DNA of 64,000 bases, taken from the NCBI GenBank assembly GCA_039030395.1, contig JBCCEF010000014.1:62001-126000 (forward strand), given 5' to 3'. The first letter of the stretch is position 1; each line of letters opens with the position of its first letter. Positions 33,364-42,786 of this stretch are shown here, one piece after another. The notes under the pieces were generated by a model. The model did no database searches, had not been told where the DNA came from, and saw only the letters and a program-made list of their open reading frames with translations. The DNA is from Acidobacteriota bacterium. Lineage in GTDB: Bacteria > Acidobacteriota > Thermoanaerobaculia > Multivoradales > JBCCEF01. Both the position numbers and the translations under genes were made by a program.

Positions 33364-34743
33364 TCAGGAGTCGGCCGGACGGGTGCGGGCGGCGGCCGCG
33401 ACGGCCAGCAGCAGAGCGATGGTGAGGGTGTTGGCGGAAACCGTCAAACCGAAATCGAACAGTTCGTGGACGGCTGACGATACCAATGCCCCCAGGGCGG
33501 CGAGGGCGGCAGCGCGATCCTCGGAGCGTTCTCCTAGGTTGAGCACCCGCAGCAAACGCCGGACGAGGCCGAAGAGCACCAGGCCGAGCAGCAGGGCGCC
33601 GATCAATCCTTGGGTGACCAACAGCTCCAGGGGATCGCTGTGGGCGTGCAGCCAGGTGCCCGGCAGAGTCGAAGGTTGCGCCAGGGTGAAGGCCTCGCGG
33701 AAGGTACCCGCACCGGAGCCGAAGATCGGGAACCGCAACCAGAGTTCCCAGCACGCCTGGTAGGCCTGCGCCCGGGCGCCGGTCAGAAGCTCGTACGCCG
33801 TCGTCGCCTGGAACCGACCGAGGCCTTGGCCGACGCCGAGCAGGATGACGGCGCCGAGGGCCAGGGCACCGACGCCGAGGCCCACCGGCGCCCAGCGCAA
33901 ACGCCGGCCGGCAACGGCCAGGAGCACACCCTGGGCGGCAAGGCCGAGCACGGCCCCGACCAAACCTGCCCGGGACCCGGTGGCGACCAACCCTCCGAAA
34001 AGGGTCAGACCGGCCAGGATCGGCGGCGCCACCAGAGCCAGGCGGCGCTCGGCGGAAACCTCCCACCGGCTCCGCCGCAGTCCCCACCAGCCCCAGGCGA
34101 AAGTCACCGCCTGGGCCAGTTGCAGATAGGTCGCCAGGTGATCGGAGTTGACAAAGGTGCCGCGGAGACGCTGGTCCGTCGCCGGCGCCTGGACACCCCA
34201 GATGGTCGTCTCGCCGGACAGCCAGCCGCTGGCGCCGTAGAACACTTGGAAGAGGGCGGCAAAGAGCAGCGCCCCTCCCAGCCACCGCCGCGGGCCGCGC
34301 CGACGGCCGACCAGGGCACCGGCCATCGCGTAGAGGGCGACGAAGGCCCAACCGATAGCCGCCCCGCGGGACGCCGACGGCGCCAGCGAAAGGGCCGCCC
34401 GCACCGGCTCACCCAACAGCTCCCCGGCCTGGGCGAAAAGGCGACCATGGACCGGAGAGAGCATCTCAACGACTGCGAAAGGTAGCGGTACGGACTGGAG
34501 AAAGGCCAACGCCGCTAGGCCGATCGATCCCCACAGAGCCAGTCGAAGGTGATGGAGGCCGCGCAGCGAGCGGACTCCGATGGCGGAGAGCACAACCACC
34601 AGGCAGACCCCCAAGCGCAGCGCCCAGCCGGTCACCGGACCGGCGCTGCCGAAGGGCAGGGGAGCCCAGAAAACGAGCAGGGTCAGCAGGGCGGCGGCCG
34701 CGGCGCTGGGACCTTTCTGAGAATGCCGTAAGATAGCGCCCAT
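33364..34743 (-). CDS. O-antigen ligase/polymerase-like membrane protein (Wzy_C type)
   Basis: About 459 residues with some eleven hydrophobic segments. The family region reads FPIFGSGAGTFREAFTLAQP, then a periplasmic loop with LHAHSDPLELLVTQGLIGALLLG, corresponding to the conserved H-x-H-N/S-x-x-L pattern of O-antigen ligases, Wzy polymerases and PglL-type oligosaccharyltransferases. The ATG at 34743 is a conservative choice; an ATG at 34869 would add 42 Arg/Ser-rich residues, and neither has a good ribosome binding site. Whether it polymerises or ligates glycans cannot be told from sequence. Confidence 0.8.
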   Translation of the reverse strand: MGAILRHSQKGPSAAAAALLTLLVFWAPLPFGSAGPVTGWALRLGVCLVVVLSAIGVRSLRGLHHLRLALWGSIGLAALAFLQSVPLPFAVVEMLSPVHGRLFAQAGELLGEPVRAALSLAPSASRGAAIGWAFVALYAMAGALVGRRRGPRRWLGGALLFAALFQVFYGASGWLSGETTIWGVQAPATDQRLRGTFVNSDHLATYLQLAQAVTFAWGWWGLRRSRWEVSAERRLALVAPPILAGLTLFGGLVATGSRAGLVGAVLGLAAQGVLLAVAGRRLRWAPVGLGVGALALGAVILLGVGQGLGRFQATTAYELLTGARAQAYQACWELWLRFPIFGSGAGTFREAFTLAQPSTLPGTWLHAHSDPLELLVTQGLIGALLLGLVLFGLVRRLLRVLNLGERSEDRAAALAALGALVSSAVHELFDFGLTVSANTLTIALLLAVAAAARTRPADS

Positions 34744-34928
34744 TGCGGCGAGGGCCGCCGTCGGGCGGCCGGAGCGGGAAGTTCCCGATCGACCGGACCG
34801 CTCTCCCGATCGAGCAAGCCCAAAGGCGAAAAAACGCCCCTGGACGACGGACTCAGTGACGACGGACATGGGTGCAGAATGAAGAGCGAGCCGCGGGCAA
34901 GATCCAGCCGTTTCCTCGGAGGGCCTCC

Positions 34929-36257
34929 ATGGGATTGAACAGAAAGAAGTTTCCAGGCGCACGGTCCTTCGTGTTCTGCCTCCTGCTGGCCGGCGCCGTC
35001 GGTTCGATGTCGGCCCCTCCCGCCGCGGCCCAGATGCAACAGTATACGCCCCCCGGTGGGCCGGATTTTCGGGTGGTCGACCCGCAGGCCATTCTCGAGG
35101 AACAGATGGCCGAAGCGCGCTGGCGCCTCGGTCCCCTGCGGCTGGTGCCCTGGTTCGGGCTTTCGCAGCTCGGCTACGTCGACGACGTCTTCGCCGGCTC
35201 CACCAGCGAGGACGAATCCGTCTCGGACTTCACCGCCGTGGTCGGAGCCGGCCTCACCGGCTACTTGCCGACCGGACCGAAGGTCACCTGGGTCTTCGAC
35301 GTCACCCCACGCTACATCTGGTGGCAGGACTTGACCGAGCGGCGCCAGTTCGCCGGCCGTTTCGGGGCGGGGTTCTTCGGCTATTTCAATCGCCTGCGGC
35401 TGGAAGCGACCGCCGGGCGGGAAGAAACCCAACGGACCTTCAGCCCGGAGTTTCCGCAGCCGACGGTGCTCGAAGAGGATCACGTTCGGGCCCATCTCGG
35501 CCTGCGCCTGAGCCAGAAGATCGAAGCCTTCGCCGAGGGCGAGGGCCGGCGCACGCGCGACCAGAGCGACGAGTTCGCCGATGACCGCACGCCAAACTTC
35601 GACGCCCTCGACCGCGACGAAGAGATGCTGCGCGGCGGCTTGAGGTATCGGCCGACGGAGCGCAGCACCATCGCCATCGGCGTCGAAGACCTGACGGTGG
35701 ATTCCACCGCCAGCGCCCGCGATCTCTCGAATGCCGGCACCTCGCCCTTCCTGGAGCTCGACTTCGAGGGCGGCCGTAGCCGGTTCGGTGCCGAGGTCGT
35801 GCTGCGCGATCTTTCCGGCACCGGATCCTCCCGCTTCGGCACCTATGACGAAGTAGCCGGCCACCTCCACGGGCAGATGAAGATCGGCTGGCGCCTCGAA
35901 CTCCGCGCCTACGCCACTACCACGCCGATCCTCTCGCTCCTCGACGAGTACTCGTTCTTCGAACAGCGGCGGTACGGCATGGGTCTGGGCAGCGAGTGGG
36001 GGCGGCGGACCTTCTTCGAGGTCTTTGCCGACCGCGGCGACAACCGCTACAACCGCGTCCTCCCGACGACACCGGAACGCACCGATGACTTCGAATCCCT
36101 CGGCGCTCAGCTCCAATTCGACCTGACCGAGTCGCTCTCGATGACCGTGCGGGTGGAGGACAGCACCTATGAATCCTCCCTCCCCGGCGCCGACCGCGAC
36201 GTCTTTGCGGTGCGCACCAATGTCTCCCTATCCACCAATCGCCTGCTCTGGAGGTAG
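34929..36257 (+). CDS. Outer membrane beta-barrel protein of the exopolysaccharide locus
   Basis: A 442-residue exported protein. GGAGG precedes the ATG at 34929; the signal peptide ends PAAAQ at about residue 34. The mature part is full of alternating-residue strands separated by charged loops (WVFDVTPRYIWW, RLRLEATAGRE, LRGGLRYRPTERSTIAIGVED, KIGWRLELRAYAT) and ends in a strand near SLSTNRLLWR. The size and position directly upstream of the Wza-like gene match the putative beta-barrel proteins (EpsL or BBP2-like) of exopolysaccharide clusters, which are thought to help polymer cross the outer membrane. Confidence 0.75.
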   Translation: MGLNRKKFPGARSFVFCLLLAGAVGSMSAPPAAAQMQQYTPPGGPDFRVVDPQAILEEQMAEARWRLGPLRLVPWFGLSQLGYVDDVFAGSTSEDESVSDFTAVVGAGLTGYLPTGPKVTWVFDVTPRYIWWQDLTERRQFAGRFGAGFFGYFNRLRLEATAGREETQRTFSPEFPQPTVLEEDHVRAHLGLRLSQKIEAFAEGEGRRTRDQSDEFADDRTPNFDALDRDEEMLRGGLRYRPTERSTIAIGVEDLTVDSTASARDLSNAGTSPFLELDFEGGRSRFGAEVVLRDLSGTGSSRFGTYDEVAGHLHGQMKIGWRLELRAYATTTPILSLLDEYSFFEQRRYGMGLGSEWGRRTFFEVFADRGDNRYNRVLPTTPERTDDFESLGAQLQFDLTESLSMTVRVEDSTYESSLPGADRDVFAVRTNVSLSTNRLLWR

Positions 36258-36333
36258 CGGCTAAGCGGTCTCAAATCAGAGTGTTGGTACGACACCGCTG
36301 CCGACGCCGAAAGACAAGGCGGGAAGGCGACTC

Positions 36334-36363
36334 TTGGTAGCCCTCGACGAATTAGGCTAAAAT
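36334..36363 (+). promoter_or_regulatory. Candidate promoter giving a leaderless wza-like mRNA
   Basis: TTGGTA (36334-36339) and TAAAAT (36358-36363) are separated by 18 bp. The -10 ends only 7 bp before the ATG at 36371, so transcription would begin at or next to the start codon. No Shine-Dalgarno sequence is present before this ATG, which fits leaderless translation. Confidence 0.5.
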
Positions 36364-36370
36364 CCTGAAA

Positions 36371-37207
36371 ATGCGGCGATTTGTAGCCCTTTCAACCCTA
36401 TTCGCAACTGTCTTTCTCACTTCCCTGGGAGTGGAAGCACAGCAGGCGTCCGATTACCGCATCGGACCGCGGGACCTATTGCAGATCAAGGTTCTCCAGG
36501 TGCCGGACCTGGACACCGAGCAGCGGGTCTCCGAGGACGGCACCGTCAGCCTGCCGATCATCGGCGAGGTGCCGGTGGCCGGCTACACCCAGAGGCAGCT
36601 CATCGACGAGCTCCAGCGGCTGCTCGAAAAAGACTATGTCGAGCAGGCGACGGTCACCGTGGACCTGCTGGAAGCGCGATCCCGGCCGATCTCGATTCTC
36701 GGCGCCGTCAGCCGGCCTGGGGACCTGGAGTTCTCTGGCCAGTGGACCCTGCTCGAAGCGGTGGCCGCGGCGGGCGGCCTGGCGGAGGGGCACGGCGATT
36801 CGATCAACGTTCTGCGACGCGCCGAGAACGGATTGACGGACCAGATCACCATCCGGGTGCGAGACCTGCTGGGGCGAGCCGATCCGACGGTCAATTTGCC
36901 GCTCTACGCCGGCGACCTGATCAACGTTGACCGCGAGGTCGAGGCGCAGATCTACTTTCTCGGCGAGGTCGCCAATCCCGGCGCCCTGGACATCCCGAGT
37001 ACCGCGCGGCCGACGCTGTTGTCGGCCATCGCCCAGGTCGGCGGCCTGACGGACCGGGCGTCGCCGCGTATTCAGATCCGGCGGCGTACCGCCGGTGGCG
37101 GACAACAGGAGATCGAAGTACATTACAAGCGGGTGCTCGGCGGCCAGGAGCCCGATCCCGAGCTGCTGCCCGGCGACATCATCTACGTCAAGGAGTCGTT
37201 CTTTTGA
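36371..37207 (+). CDS. Polysaccharide export protein (Wza-like, Poly_export/SLBB)
   Basis: A 278-residue periplasmic/outer membrane protein. After a signal peptide (ending VEAQQ, about residue 24) comes the Poly_export domain, starting YRIGPRDLLQIKVLQVPDLD and containing DGTVSLPIIGEVPVAG, then two SLBB domains (about 110-185, ISILGAVSRPGDL; about 195-265, IYFLGEVANPGAL). It ends LLPGDIIYVKESFF. Unlike E. coli Wza it has no lipobox Cys, so it is not a lipoprotein, and it lacks the long C-terminal amphipathic helix. It overlaps the downstream Wzc-like gene. Confidence 0.9.
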   Translation: MRRFVALSTLFATVFLTSLGVEAQQASDYRIGPRDLLQIKVLQVPDLDTEQRVSEDGTVSLPIIGEVPVAGYTQRQLIDELQRLLEKDYVEQATVTVDLLEARSRPISILGAVSRPGDLEFSGQWTLLEAVAAAGGLAEGHGDSINVLRRAENGLTDQITIRVRDLLGRADPTVNLPLYAGDLINVDREVEAQIYFLGEVANPGALDIPSTARPTLLSAIAQVGGLTDRASPRIQIRRRTAGGGQQEIEVHYKRVLGGQEPDPELLPGDIIYVKESFF

Positions 37208-39600
37208 GTTCACCCGAGATCTACGATCTCGACTCGTCCGGCCAGGGTCCCGCGGCTTCACCGGCCGCCGAGCCGGCCGCCATCAGCGGCCCGCCCGGCG
37301 CAGAGGGTCCCGCCATCGCCGGAGCGGCCGTCGGCGGCTTCGACCTGCAAGATCTCCTACGTCGGTTGCTCCAGCGCTGGAAGCTGATTCTCGGCATCTT
37401 GCTGGCGGTGACCGCCGTCGCCGTCGTCAAGTACAAGCTGACGCCGCCGGCCTACCGTGCCGAAGCGGTGATTCAGATCGAGCGCCGCAGCCTCACCCCC
37501 TTCGCCAGCAGTCAGACTCCTTGGCTCGAGAACTGGTGGAACATGGAGTACTACCCGACCCAGTACGCCCTGCTGCAGAGCCGCGGGTTGGCGGAAGAGG
37601 TGATCGACAAGCTGGACCTGCTGGACGACCCGGCCTTCGTCGGCGAGGTGTCGACTACCGTCGAGGATTCCGCTACCGGTCGCCCCAGCGCGTACCATGA
37701 CCGGGAGGTGATCGGCCGCTACGCCAACCGCCTGCTCGGCGGCTTGACGGTCTCCCCCCAGCGGGGAACCCAGCTCGTCGAAATGAGCTACGTGGCAAAC
37801 GACCCGGTGTTCGCAGCTCGGGTGGTCAACGGCTTCGCCCTCACCTTCATTGACCGCAGCCTGCAGAACGCATCGCGCAACGTCTCCCGGGCGACGAGTT
37901 TCCTGGATCAGCAAATCGAGTCTCTGAAAGCAGAGATCAACGAGCGGGAGAAGGAACTGCAGACGGTCAACGAGGAGCAGGGCATCATCGCCAGCGACTC
38001 GCAATCCGGCGTGACGCAGCAGCGGTTGACCGCCCTCAACGAGGAGTACATGGGGGTGGTGCGCGACCGCATCGAACAGCAGTCTCGCTACGAAGAGCTC
38101 AATTCCTCCCCCAAAGAGACGGTGGCGGACACACAATCGAGCGGCCTGGTCAGCAGCCTGCGCAAGGATCTTGCCGCCAAAGAACGCGAGTACGATACCC
38201 AGCGGCAGAAGTTCAAGCCCGACTGGCCACCGCTAGTGGAACTCCGGGACGAGATCGAGAAAGACCGACAGTACCTCGACGGGGTGATCCGGCGCGAAGC
38301 CGACGCGGCGATCCAGGCGGCCCTCTCGGAGTTGCAGACCCTGCGCCGGCAGGAGAGCAAGCTTTCCAGCGAAATCAATCGGGCGCGCGGTACCGCTCAG
38401 GCCCAGAACCTGGCGGCGGTCGGCGCCAACAACCTACGCACCGAGATCGAAACTCGCCGTCAGCTCTTGGACGATCTGCTCCGCAAGCAGTCCGAAACGG
38501 CCATGGCGATCACCTCCGATCCCTCGGCCTCGGTGTTCGACGACGGCGAGGTGCCGCAGGGCAGCACCAATGTCCATCTGATCGAACAGGCATTGGTACC
38601 GAGCGGGAAATTCCGCCCCAGCCTGTCGCGCAGCCTCGCCATGGGTATCTTCGGCGGCTTTCTCCTCGGCATCGGTTTCGCCTTCCTGCTCGAGTATCTC
38701 GACCGCTCCATCAACACCGTGGGGGAACTCGAAGCGGTGTTCGGGCTACCGGTGCTGGCGGTCATTCCGGATGTTTCGGAGTCGGCCAGAAGCTACGGCT
38801 ACGGCTACGGCTACGGCTACGGCACGTCTCGAGACAGCAGGGGCAAGGATGGCAAGCAGGGGGCTCGCTGGGCCGACCGCAAGAAGCGGCCGCAGCCCAT
38901 TCAGGTGGAACTCGCTCCGCACCAGCAGCCCAAGCAGCTCATCTCCGAGGCCTATCGCTCTTTCCGGACGTCGGTGCTCCTGTCGTCGGCCGAAAAGCTA
39001 CAGGTGCTCGCCATCACCTCCGCCGAGGCCGGCGAGGGCAAGACCGTCACCATCGGCAACCTCGCCATCGTCCTCGCTCAGCTCGGGCGGCGGGTGCTGC
39101 TGCTCGACGGCGACCTGCGCAAGCCGCGCCAGCACCAGGTCTTCGGCCTATCGAACCGCGAAGGGCTGGTCAGTTACCTGACCGGCAGCTCCACCATCGA
39201 GGAGATCGTCTTCCGCACGGTGGTACCCAACCTGTTCGTCGCACCGGCCGGTCCGACGCCACCCAACCCCTCGGAACTGCTGGCTTCGGACAGGATGCGC
39301 ACCTTGATCCAGCAAGCCCGTGAACAGTTCGACTTCATCCTGATCGATACCCCTCCGGCCCTCGCCGTGACGGACGCCACCGTCGCCGCCTCGCTGGCCG
39401 ACGGCGCTGTGCTCTGCTTCCGCGCCGGCAAGGTGCCGCGCGAGGAGGTCCGGGCCTGCCGCGACCGCCTGTTGCGGGCGGAAGTTCGCATTCTCGGGGC
39501 GGTGCTCAACTGCCACCGGGCCGGCGGCGCCCGCTACGGCCGGCGCTACGAAGGATACGTGGCACCCTACGGTGAAGAAGACGCCACCTCCGCGGCATGA
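37204..39600 (+). CDS. Polysaccharide co-polymerase with BY-kinase domain (Wzc-like)
   Basis: A 798-residue inner membrane protein that controls chain length and couples synthesis to export. It starts with TTG overlapping the previous stop. Helix 1 (about 57-78) is preceded by a Pro/Ala-rich cytosolic tail; the Wzz and GNVR parts run to about 470 with long coiled coil (230-430). Helix 2 is at about 478-500. The kinase has Walker A SAEAGEGKT (about 605-613), A' LLLDGDLRKP and Walker B FILIDTPP. The C terminus has a Tyr cluster (RYGRRYEGYVAPYG), the usual autophosphorylation site. The linker before the kinase holds an additional SYGYGYGYGYG run (about 528-538). Confidence 0.93.
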   Translation: MSSPEIYDLDSSGQGPAASPAAEPAAISGPPGAEGPAIAGAAVGGFDLQDLLRRLLQRWKLILGILLAVTAVAVVKYKLTPPAYRAEAVIQIERRSLTPFASSQTPWLENWWNMEYYPTQYALLQSRGLAEEVIDKLDLLDDPAFVGEVSTTVEDSATGRPSAYHDREVIGRYANRLLGGLTVSPQRGTQLVEMSYVANDPVFAARVVNGFALTFIDRSLQNASRNVSRATSFLDQQIESLKAEINEREKELQTVNEEQGIIASDSQSGVTQQRLTALNEEYMGVVRDRIEQQSRYEELNSSPKETVADTQSSGLVSSLRKDLAAKEREYDTQRQKFKPDWPPLVELRDEIEKDRQYLDGVIRREADAAIQAALSELQTLRRQESKLSSEINRARGTAQAQNLAAVGANNLRTEIETRRQLLDDLLRKQSETAMAITSDPSASVFDDGEVPQGSTNVHLIEQALVPSGKFRPSLSRSLAMGIFGGFLLGIGFAFLLEYLDRSINTVGELEAVFGLPVLAVIPDVSESARSYGYGYGYGYGTSRDSRGKDGKQGARWADRKKRPQPIQVELAPHQQPKQLISEAYRSFRTSVLLSSAEKLQVLAITSAEAGEGKTVTIGNLAIVLAQLGRRVLLLDGDLRKPRQHQVFGLSNREGLVSYLTGSSTIEEIVFRTVVPNLFVAPAGPTPPNPSELLASDRMRTLIQQAREQFDFILIDTPPALAVTDATVAASLADGAVLCFRAGKVPREEVRACRDRLLRAEVRILGAVLNCHRAGGARYGRRYEGYVAPYGEEDATSAA

Positions 39601-40340
39601 TCGACATCCATTCGCACGTACTGCCCGGCGTCGACGACGGTGCCGAAGATCTCCGAGAAGCGCTCGAGATGTGCCGCCTGGCGGCCGCCGACGGCGTTGA
39701 GGTGATGGTCACCACCCCGCACCAGCGGTCACCGCACTGGGCGAACGACGATGCGGAGTGGCTCCATCGCCGGCGAGCGAAGCTGCAGGAAGAGGTGGGC
39801 CGAACCCCGCGCTTGCTGCCCGGCGGAGAAATCCGGGTGAACGATGAGTTGCTCGACGAGTTGGCCGATCCCGGGGCCGTCGACCTGCTGCCCCTGGCCG
39901 GCTCCCGGTACCTGCTGCTGGAACTCGACCGCCACGACCCGCGGCAGGATGCCGAGGGGCTGACCCACGAGCTGGTGCTGGAAGGCTGGCGGCCGATTTT
40001 TGCCCATCCGGAGTTCATCCCCGCTTTACGCGACGATCTTCCCTTGATGCACCGGCTACAGGCAATGGGTGCCTCCTTCCAGATCACCGCCATGTGCTTG
40101 ACCGGGCAAGTCGGTCGCTCGGCTCGCGAACGCTGCACGCGGATGATCGATCAGGGCTTGGTGCAGTTCGTGGCGAGCGACGCTCACGGCATCGAGTGGC
40201 GGCCGCCGGGGCTTTCCGGCGCGCGGCGGGCGATCGCCAGCACCTGGGGCGAGTCGCTCGCCCGGGACTTGACCGAGATCAATCCTCTGGCGGTGGTGGA
40301 GAATCGCCCGCTGCCGGTTTCCGCGAGGTTTTCCCAATGA
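39597..40340 (+). CDS. CpsB/YwqE-type PHP-fold tyrosine-protein phosphatase
   Basis: A 247-residue metal-dependent phosphatase expected to dephosphorylate the tyrosine cluster of the adjacent BY-kinase. The metal motif DIHSHVLPGVDDGAED is at the very N terminus, followed by VTTPHQRSPHW, LLPGGEIRVNDELL, PIFAHPEF and FVASDAHGIEWR, all characteristic of the PHP CpsB/CapC family. The start overlaps the kinase stop (ATGA), so kinase and phosphatase are translated together. Confidence 0.93.
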   Translation: MIDIHSHVLPGVDDGAEDLREALEMCRLAAADGVEVMVTTPHQRSPHWANDDAEWLHRRRAKLQEEVGRTPRLLPGGEIRVNDELLDELADPGAVDLLPLAGSRYLLLELDRHDPRQDAEGLTHELVLEGWRPIFAHPEFIPALRDDLPLMHRLQAMGASFQITAMCLTGQVGRSARERCTRMIDQGLVQFVASDAHGIEWRPPGLSGARRAIASTWGESLARDLTEINPLAVVENRPLPVSARFSQ

Positions 40341-41707
40341 ACCTTCGGCGCCTCTCGGCAGGCCTCCTCGCATCTGCACTGCTGAGTCTTTCTCTGGGTA
40401 TTGGACTGGTCTCGCCGGCCTTCGGCGCCGACCCGTTCTATGAACAGCGGCTGCGCGAGGGTACCCGCGCCCTGGAGCGCGGCCAGCCGGAAGAAGCCGC
40501 GCGGCACCTGCGCCTCGCAGCCTTCGGGTTTCTGACCGATCGGGACCTGCTGGTCGAGAGCCTGATGCGCCTCGCCCAGGCTCAGGCGGACCTCGGCGAC
40601 AGCGCGGCCTTCGACGCAACCTTCGAGCGCCTCACGGACGTCGAGCAGCGCCTGAGCTGGTACAGCCAGGCTGAGCACGATCCAGACCTCCGCCAGGCCT
40701 TCGAGGACCTGGTGGCGAACCGGGTACCGATCGACACCCTGCGCCGCTTTCCGAGCTTCGCCGACCTGGTGCGCGAACGGCTGGCGGCGGACCTCGATTC
40801 CCTGCCGCCCCGCCCGCGCCGCGAACGCCTCGAACAATTGATCTCCGAGGAGCCCGAGTCGAACCGCTGGCCGCTGTTGTTGGCGCGCCTCGAACTGGAA
40901 CAGAAGCGTCCACAGCGAACGGTTGAACTGACCGGCACGATCCTCGAACGAGAACCCGCCGACCAGGGAGCCCTGTGCGCCCGGGGGATCGCCTACTCGC
41001 GACTCCAGAACTGCCCGGCGGCGGTGACCGACTTGGCGCGCTGCGAGCGGGCGCGGGTCGATCTGCCGATCGCCTTTGCGCAGGTGGATTGCCTGGCCTC
41101 CCTCGAACGCTGGCAGGAGGCGTCGGCCGCCCTGGGCGCCTTGCCCACCTCGTTGAGCGGCGACCGCTCCTTCAGCCGGCTGCGGCGGCGCATCGACCGC
41201 AACCTGAAAGAAACGGCACCGGCGCCCGGCGCAGCCGTGGATCAAGCGGCGGCGGAAAACCCAGTCCAGGAGGACACCCCACCGCCGGCCATTGCGGAAG
41301 AGACTCCGCAGCCAACACCGCCGCGACTGAGCCCCGAAGACGAATCCGTTCAGGCACGGATCCAGACGCTGCTCAGCGGCGCCCGTACCTCCGGCGACCT
41401 CGACCGACCGGCGGCCCTGGCGGCCGACCTGGCGGACCGCTACCCGGACCACCGGGACCTACAGCTGCAGGCGGCGGAGATCTACTACCGAGCGTCCCGT
41501 TGGTCGGAATCGGCGCGCTACTTCCGGCGTGGCGGTGACATTCCGGCGAATCGGCCCGGCATCGCCTTCTATGCGGCCGTCGCGTATCACGAAACCGGGG
41601 ACGATCAGGCGGCCGAGGAATCCCTGCGGCTGGCGCTCCCGCTGTTGAAACGCTCTCCCTTTGTCGAGTCCTACATCGAGAGGATCCTAGGAGCCAACGC
41701 TCCTTGA
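40337..41707 (+). CDS. Secreted TPR-type protein of the exopolysaccharide operon
   Basis: A 456-residue protein. A signal peptide ends SPAFGAD (about residue 31). The mature part is almost wholly helical with TPR-like pairs (RLREGTRALERGQPEEAARHLRLAA; GIAYSRLQNCPAAVTDLARC; LQAAEIYYRASRWSESARYF; IAFYAAVAYHETGDDQAAEESL) separated by a Pro-rich linker (about 300-340). The ATG overlaps the phosphatase stop, making it the last gene of the export operon. TPR proteins often scaffold export or polymerisation complexes in such loci. The exact role is unknown. Confidence 0.75.
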   Translation: MNLRRLSAGLLASALLSLSLGIGLVSPAFGADPFYEQRLREGTRALERGQPEEAARHLRLAAFGFLTDRDLLVESLMRLAQAQADLGDSAAFDATFERLTDVEQRLSWYSQAEHDPDLRQAFEDLVANRVPIDTLRRFPSFADLVRERLAADLDSLPPRPRRERLEQLISEEPESNRWPLLLARLELEQKRPQRTVELTGTILEREPADQGALCARGIAYSRLQNCPAAVTDLARCERARVDLPIAFAQVDCLASLERWQEASAALGALPTSLSGDRSFSRLRRRIDRNLKETAPAPGAAVDQAAAENPVQEDTPPPAIAEETPQPTPPRLSPEDESVQARIQTLLSGARTSGDLDRPAALAADLADRYPDHRDLQLQAAEIYYRASRWSESARYFRRGGDIPANRPGIAFYAAVAYHETGDDQAAEESLRLALPLLKRSPFVESYIERILGANAP

Positions 41708-41837
41708 TGGGGCACGAGGGGAAAGAGAACCCAGCCGAGTCGAAAGATCCTTCGAAGCGCCGAAAGAAGGCCTGAAAACGGAATAGATATGTGCCTACAC
41801 CCTTCGAACCAGAAGGAATACCAAAGTCCCGATAATG

Positions 41838-41866
41838 TTGACGAGCCCGCTAGAGACCGGTATAAC
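41838..41866 (+). promoter_or_regulatory. Sigma-70-type promoter
   Basis: TTGACG (41838-41843) and TATAAC (41861-41866) with an ideal 17-bp spacer lie about 30 bp before the ATG at 41895. It is the best-matching vegetative promoter in the locus and reads only into the next gene, which ends in its own terminator. Confidence 0.7.
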
Positions 41867-41894
41867 CGGAGGTGAACGCCAGGAGACTACGATA

Positions 41895-42785
41895 ATGAGA
41901 AAAATCCAACTCTCGGTTCTGACCGGGATTTTGCTGGTGTCCCTCTCGTTGGGAGCAGCGGCGCAGACCGCCAGCGTCGAGCAGCTGGAGTGTGTACCGG
42001 TGGCACGCAACACCCCGGTTCAGGCCACCGTTGACGGCGACCAGCCCGGCACGACGGTGCGGCTGTACTTCCGGCGCATGCACCAAGAAGTCGAGGACTT
42101 CTACTGGGTGCAGATGCATCCGGGGCCGGACGGCTACTGGGCGGTGCTGCCACGGCCGGAAGACCGCAACCCGGAGCGCAAAGAGCTGGAAAATCCGCCG
42201 GACGACGTCGAGGACGACGAGCTCTGGGCCGCCTGGTGGAAGGCCAAGGAAGCCTCCCAAGACCGCGACCCCAACGACGATCTGGACGACGAGATCATTC
42301 GCGAGCGCGCCTCTGTCGGCGGTGAGCCGGAAGATCGCGCCTGGATGAATGACCTGGACAACGAAACGCTTCAGACCTGGCTCGAAGGGTTGGAGAACGA
42401 GCCGGTCGAGTATTTCGTCGCCGTCTTCGACGCCGAGAACAACGAGATCGCCCAGTCGGCGATGCGTTCGACGGAGGTCAAGGAAGACTGCGAAGTCACC
42501 CTGACGGCGCGCCAGGCCGGCGAGGCGTTGAACCTGACGGTCGGCGAGACCGCCCCCTGGCAAGAGGGCAAGAAGGTTTTCCACTGGCTCTGTGACGGTA
42601 TCGTCACGCGGGTCAACGATCAGTGGATTCCGCGCGCCGACGAGGTTTGCCGTTCTTGTGTGGTGGCTTTCCTCTTGAAGGAGGACTTCTTGGTGCCGGC
42701 GACCCTGGCGGGCATCGGCGGCATCACCACCATCGTCATTCAAGACGACCCGGATCCTTCGCCGACGCTGCCGAACGGACTGTAA
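41895..42785 (+). CDS. Secreted acidic protein of unknown function, monocistronic
   Basis: A 296-residue protein. The ATG at 41895 follows AGGAG and gives a signal peptide ending GAAAQ (about residue 24). The N-terminal part (VQATVDGDQPGTTVRLYFRR) reads like a small Ig-like beta domain. The middle is very acidic (about 85-150). The C-terminal part holds four Cys (ECVPV at the start, KEDCEV, WLCDG, VCRSCVV), and near the end a hydrophobic stretch (LVPATLAGIGGITTIVI) precedes a DDPDPSP tail. No enzyme motif is visible. It has its own promoter and a strong terminator, so it is regulated apart from the glycan genes around it. Confidence 0.65.
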   Translation: MRKIQLSVLTGILLVSLSLGAAAQTASVEQLECVPVARNTPVQATVDGDQPGTTVRLYFRRMHQEVEDFYWVQMHPGPDGYWAVLPRPEDRNPERKELENPPDDVEDDELWAAWWKAKEASQDRDPNDDLDDEIIRERASVGGEPEDRAWMNDLDNETLQTWLEGLENEPVEYFVAVFDAENNEIAQSAMRSTEVKEDCEVTLTARQAGEALNLTVGETAPWQEGKKVFHWLCDGIVTRVNDQWIPRADEVCRSCVVAFLLKEDFLVPATLAGIGGITTIVIQDDPDPSPTLPNGL

Positions 42786-42786
42786 A

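Noticed and set aside
38788-38824. Short tandem repeats resembling a CRISPR or satellite
   Set aside because: The GGCTAC hexamer is in frame and encodes Tyr-Gly within the kinase linker; there are no spacers.
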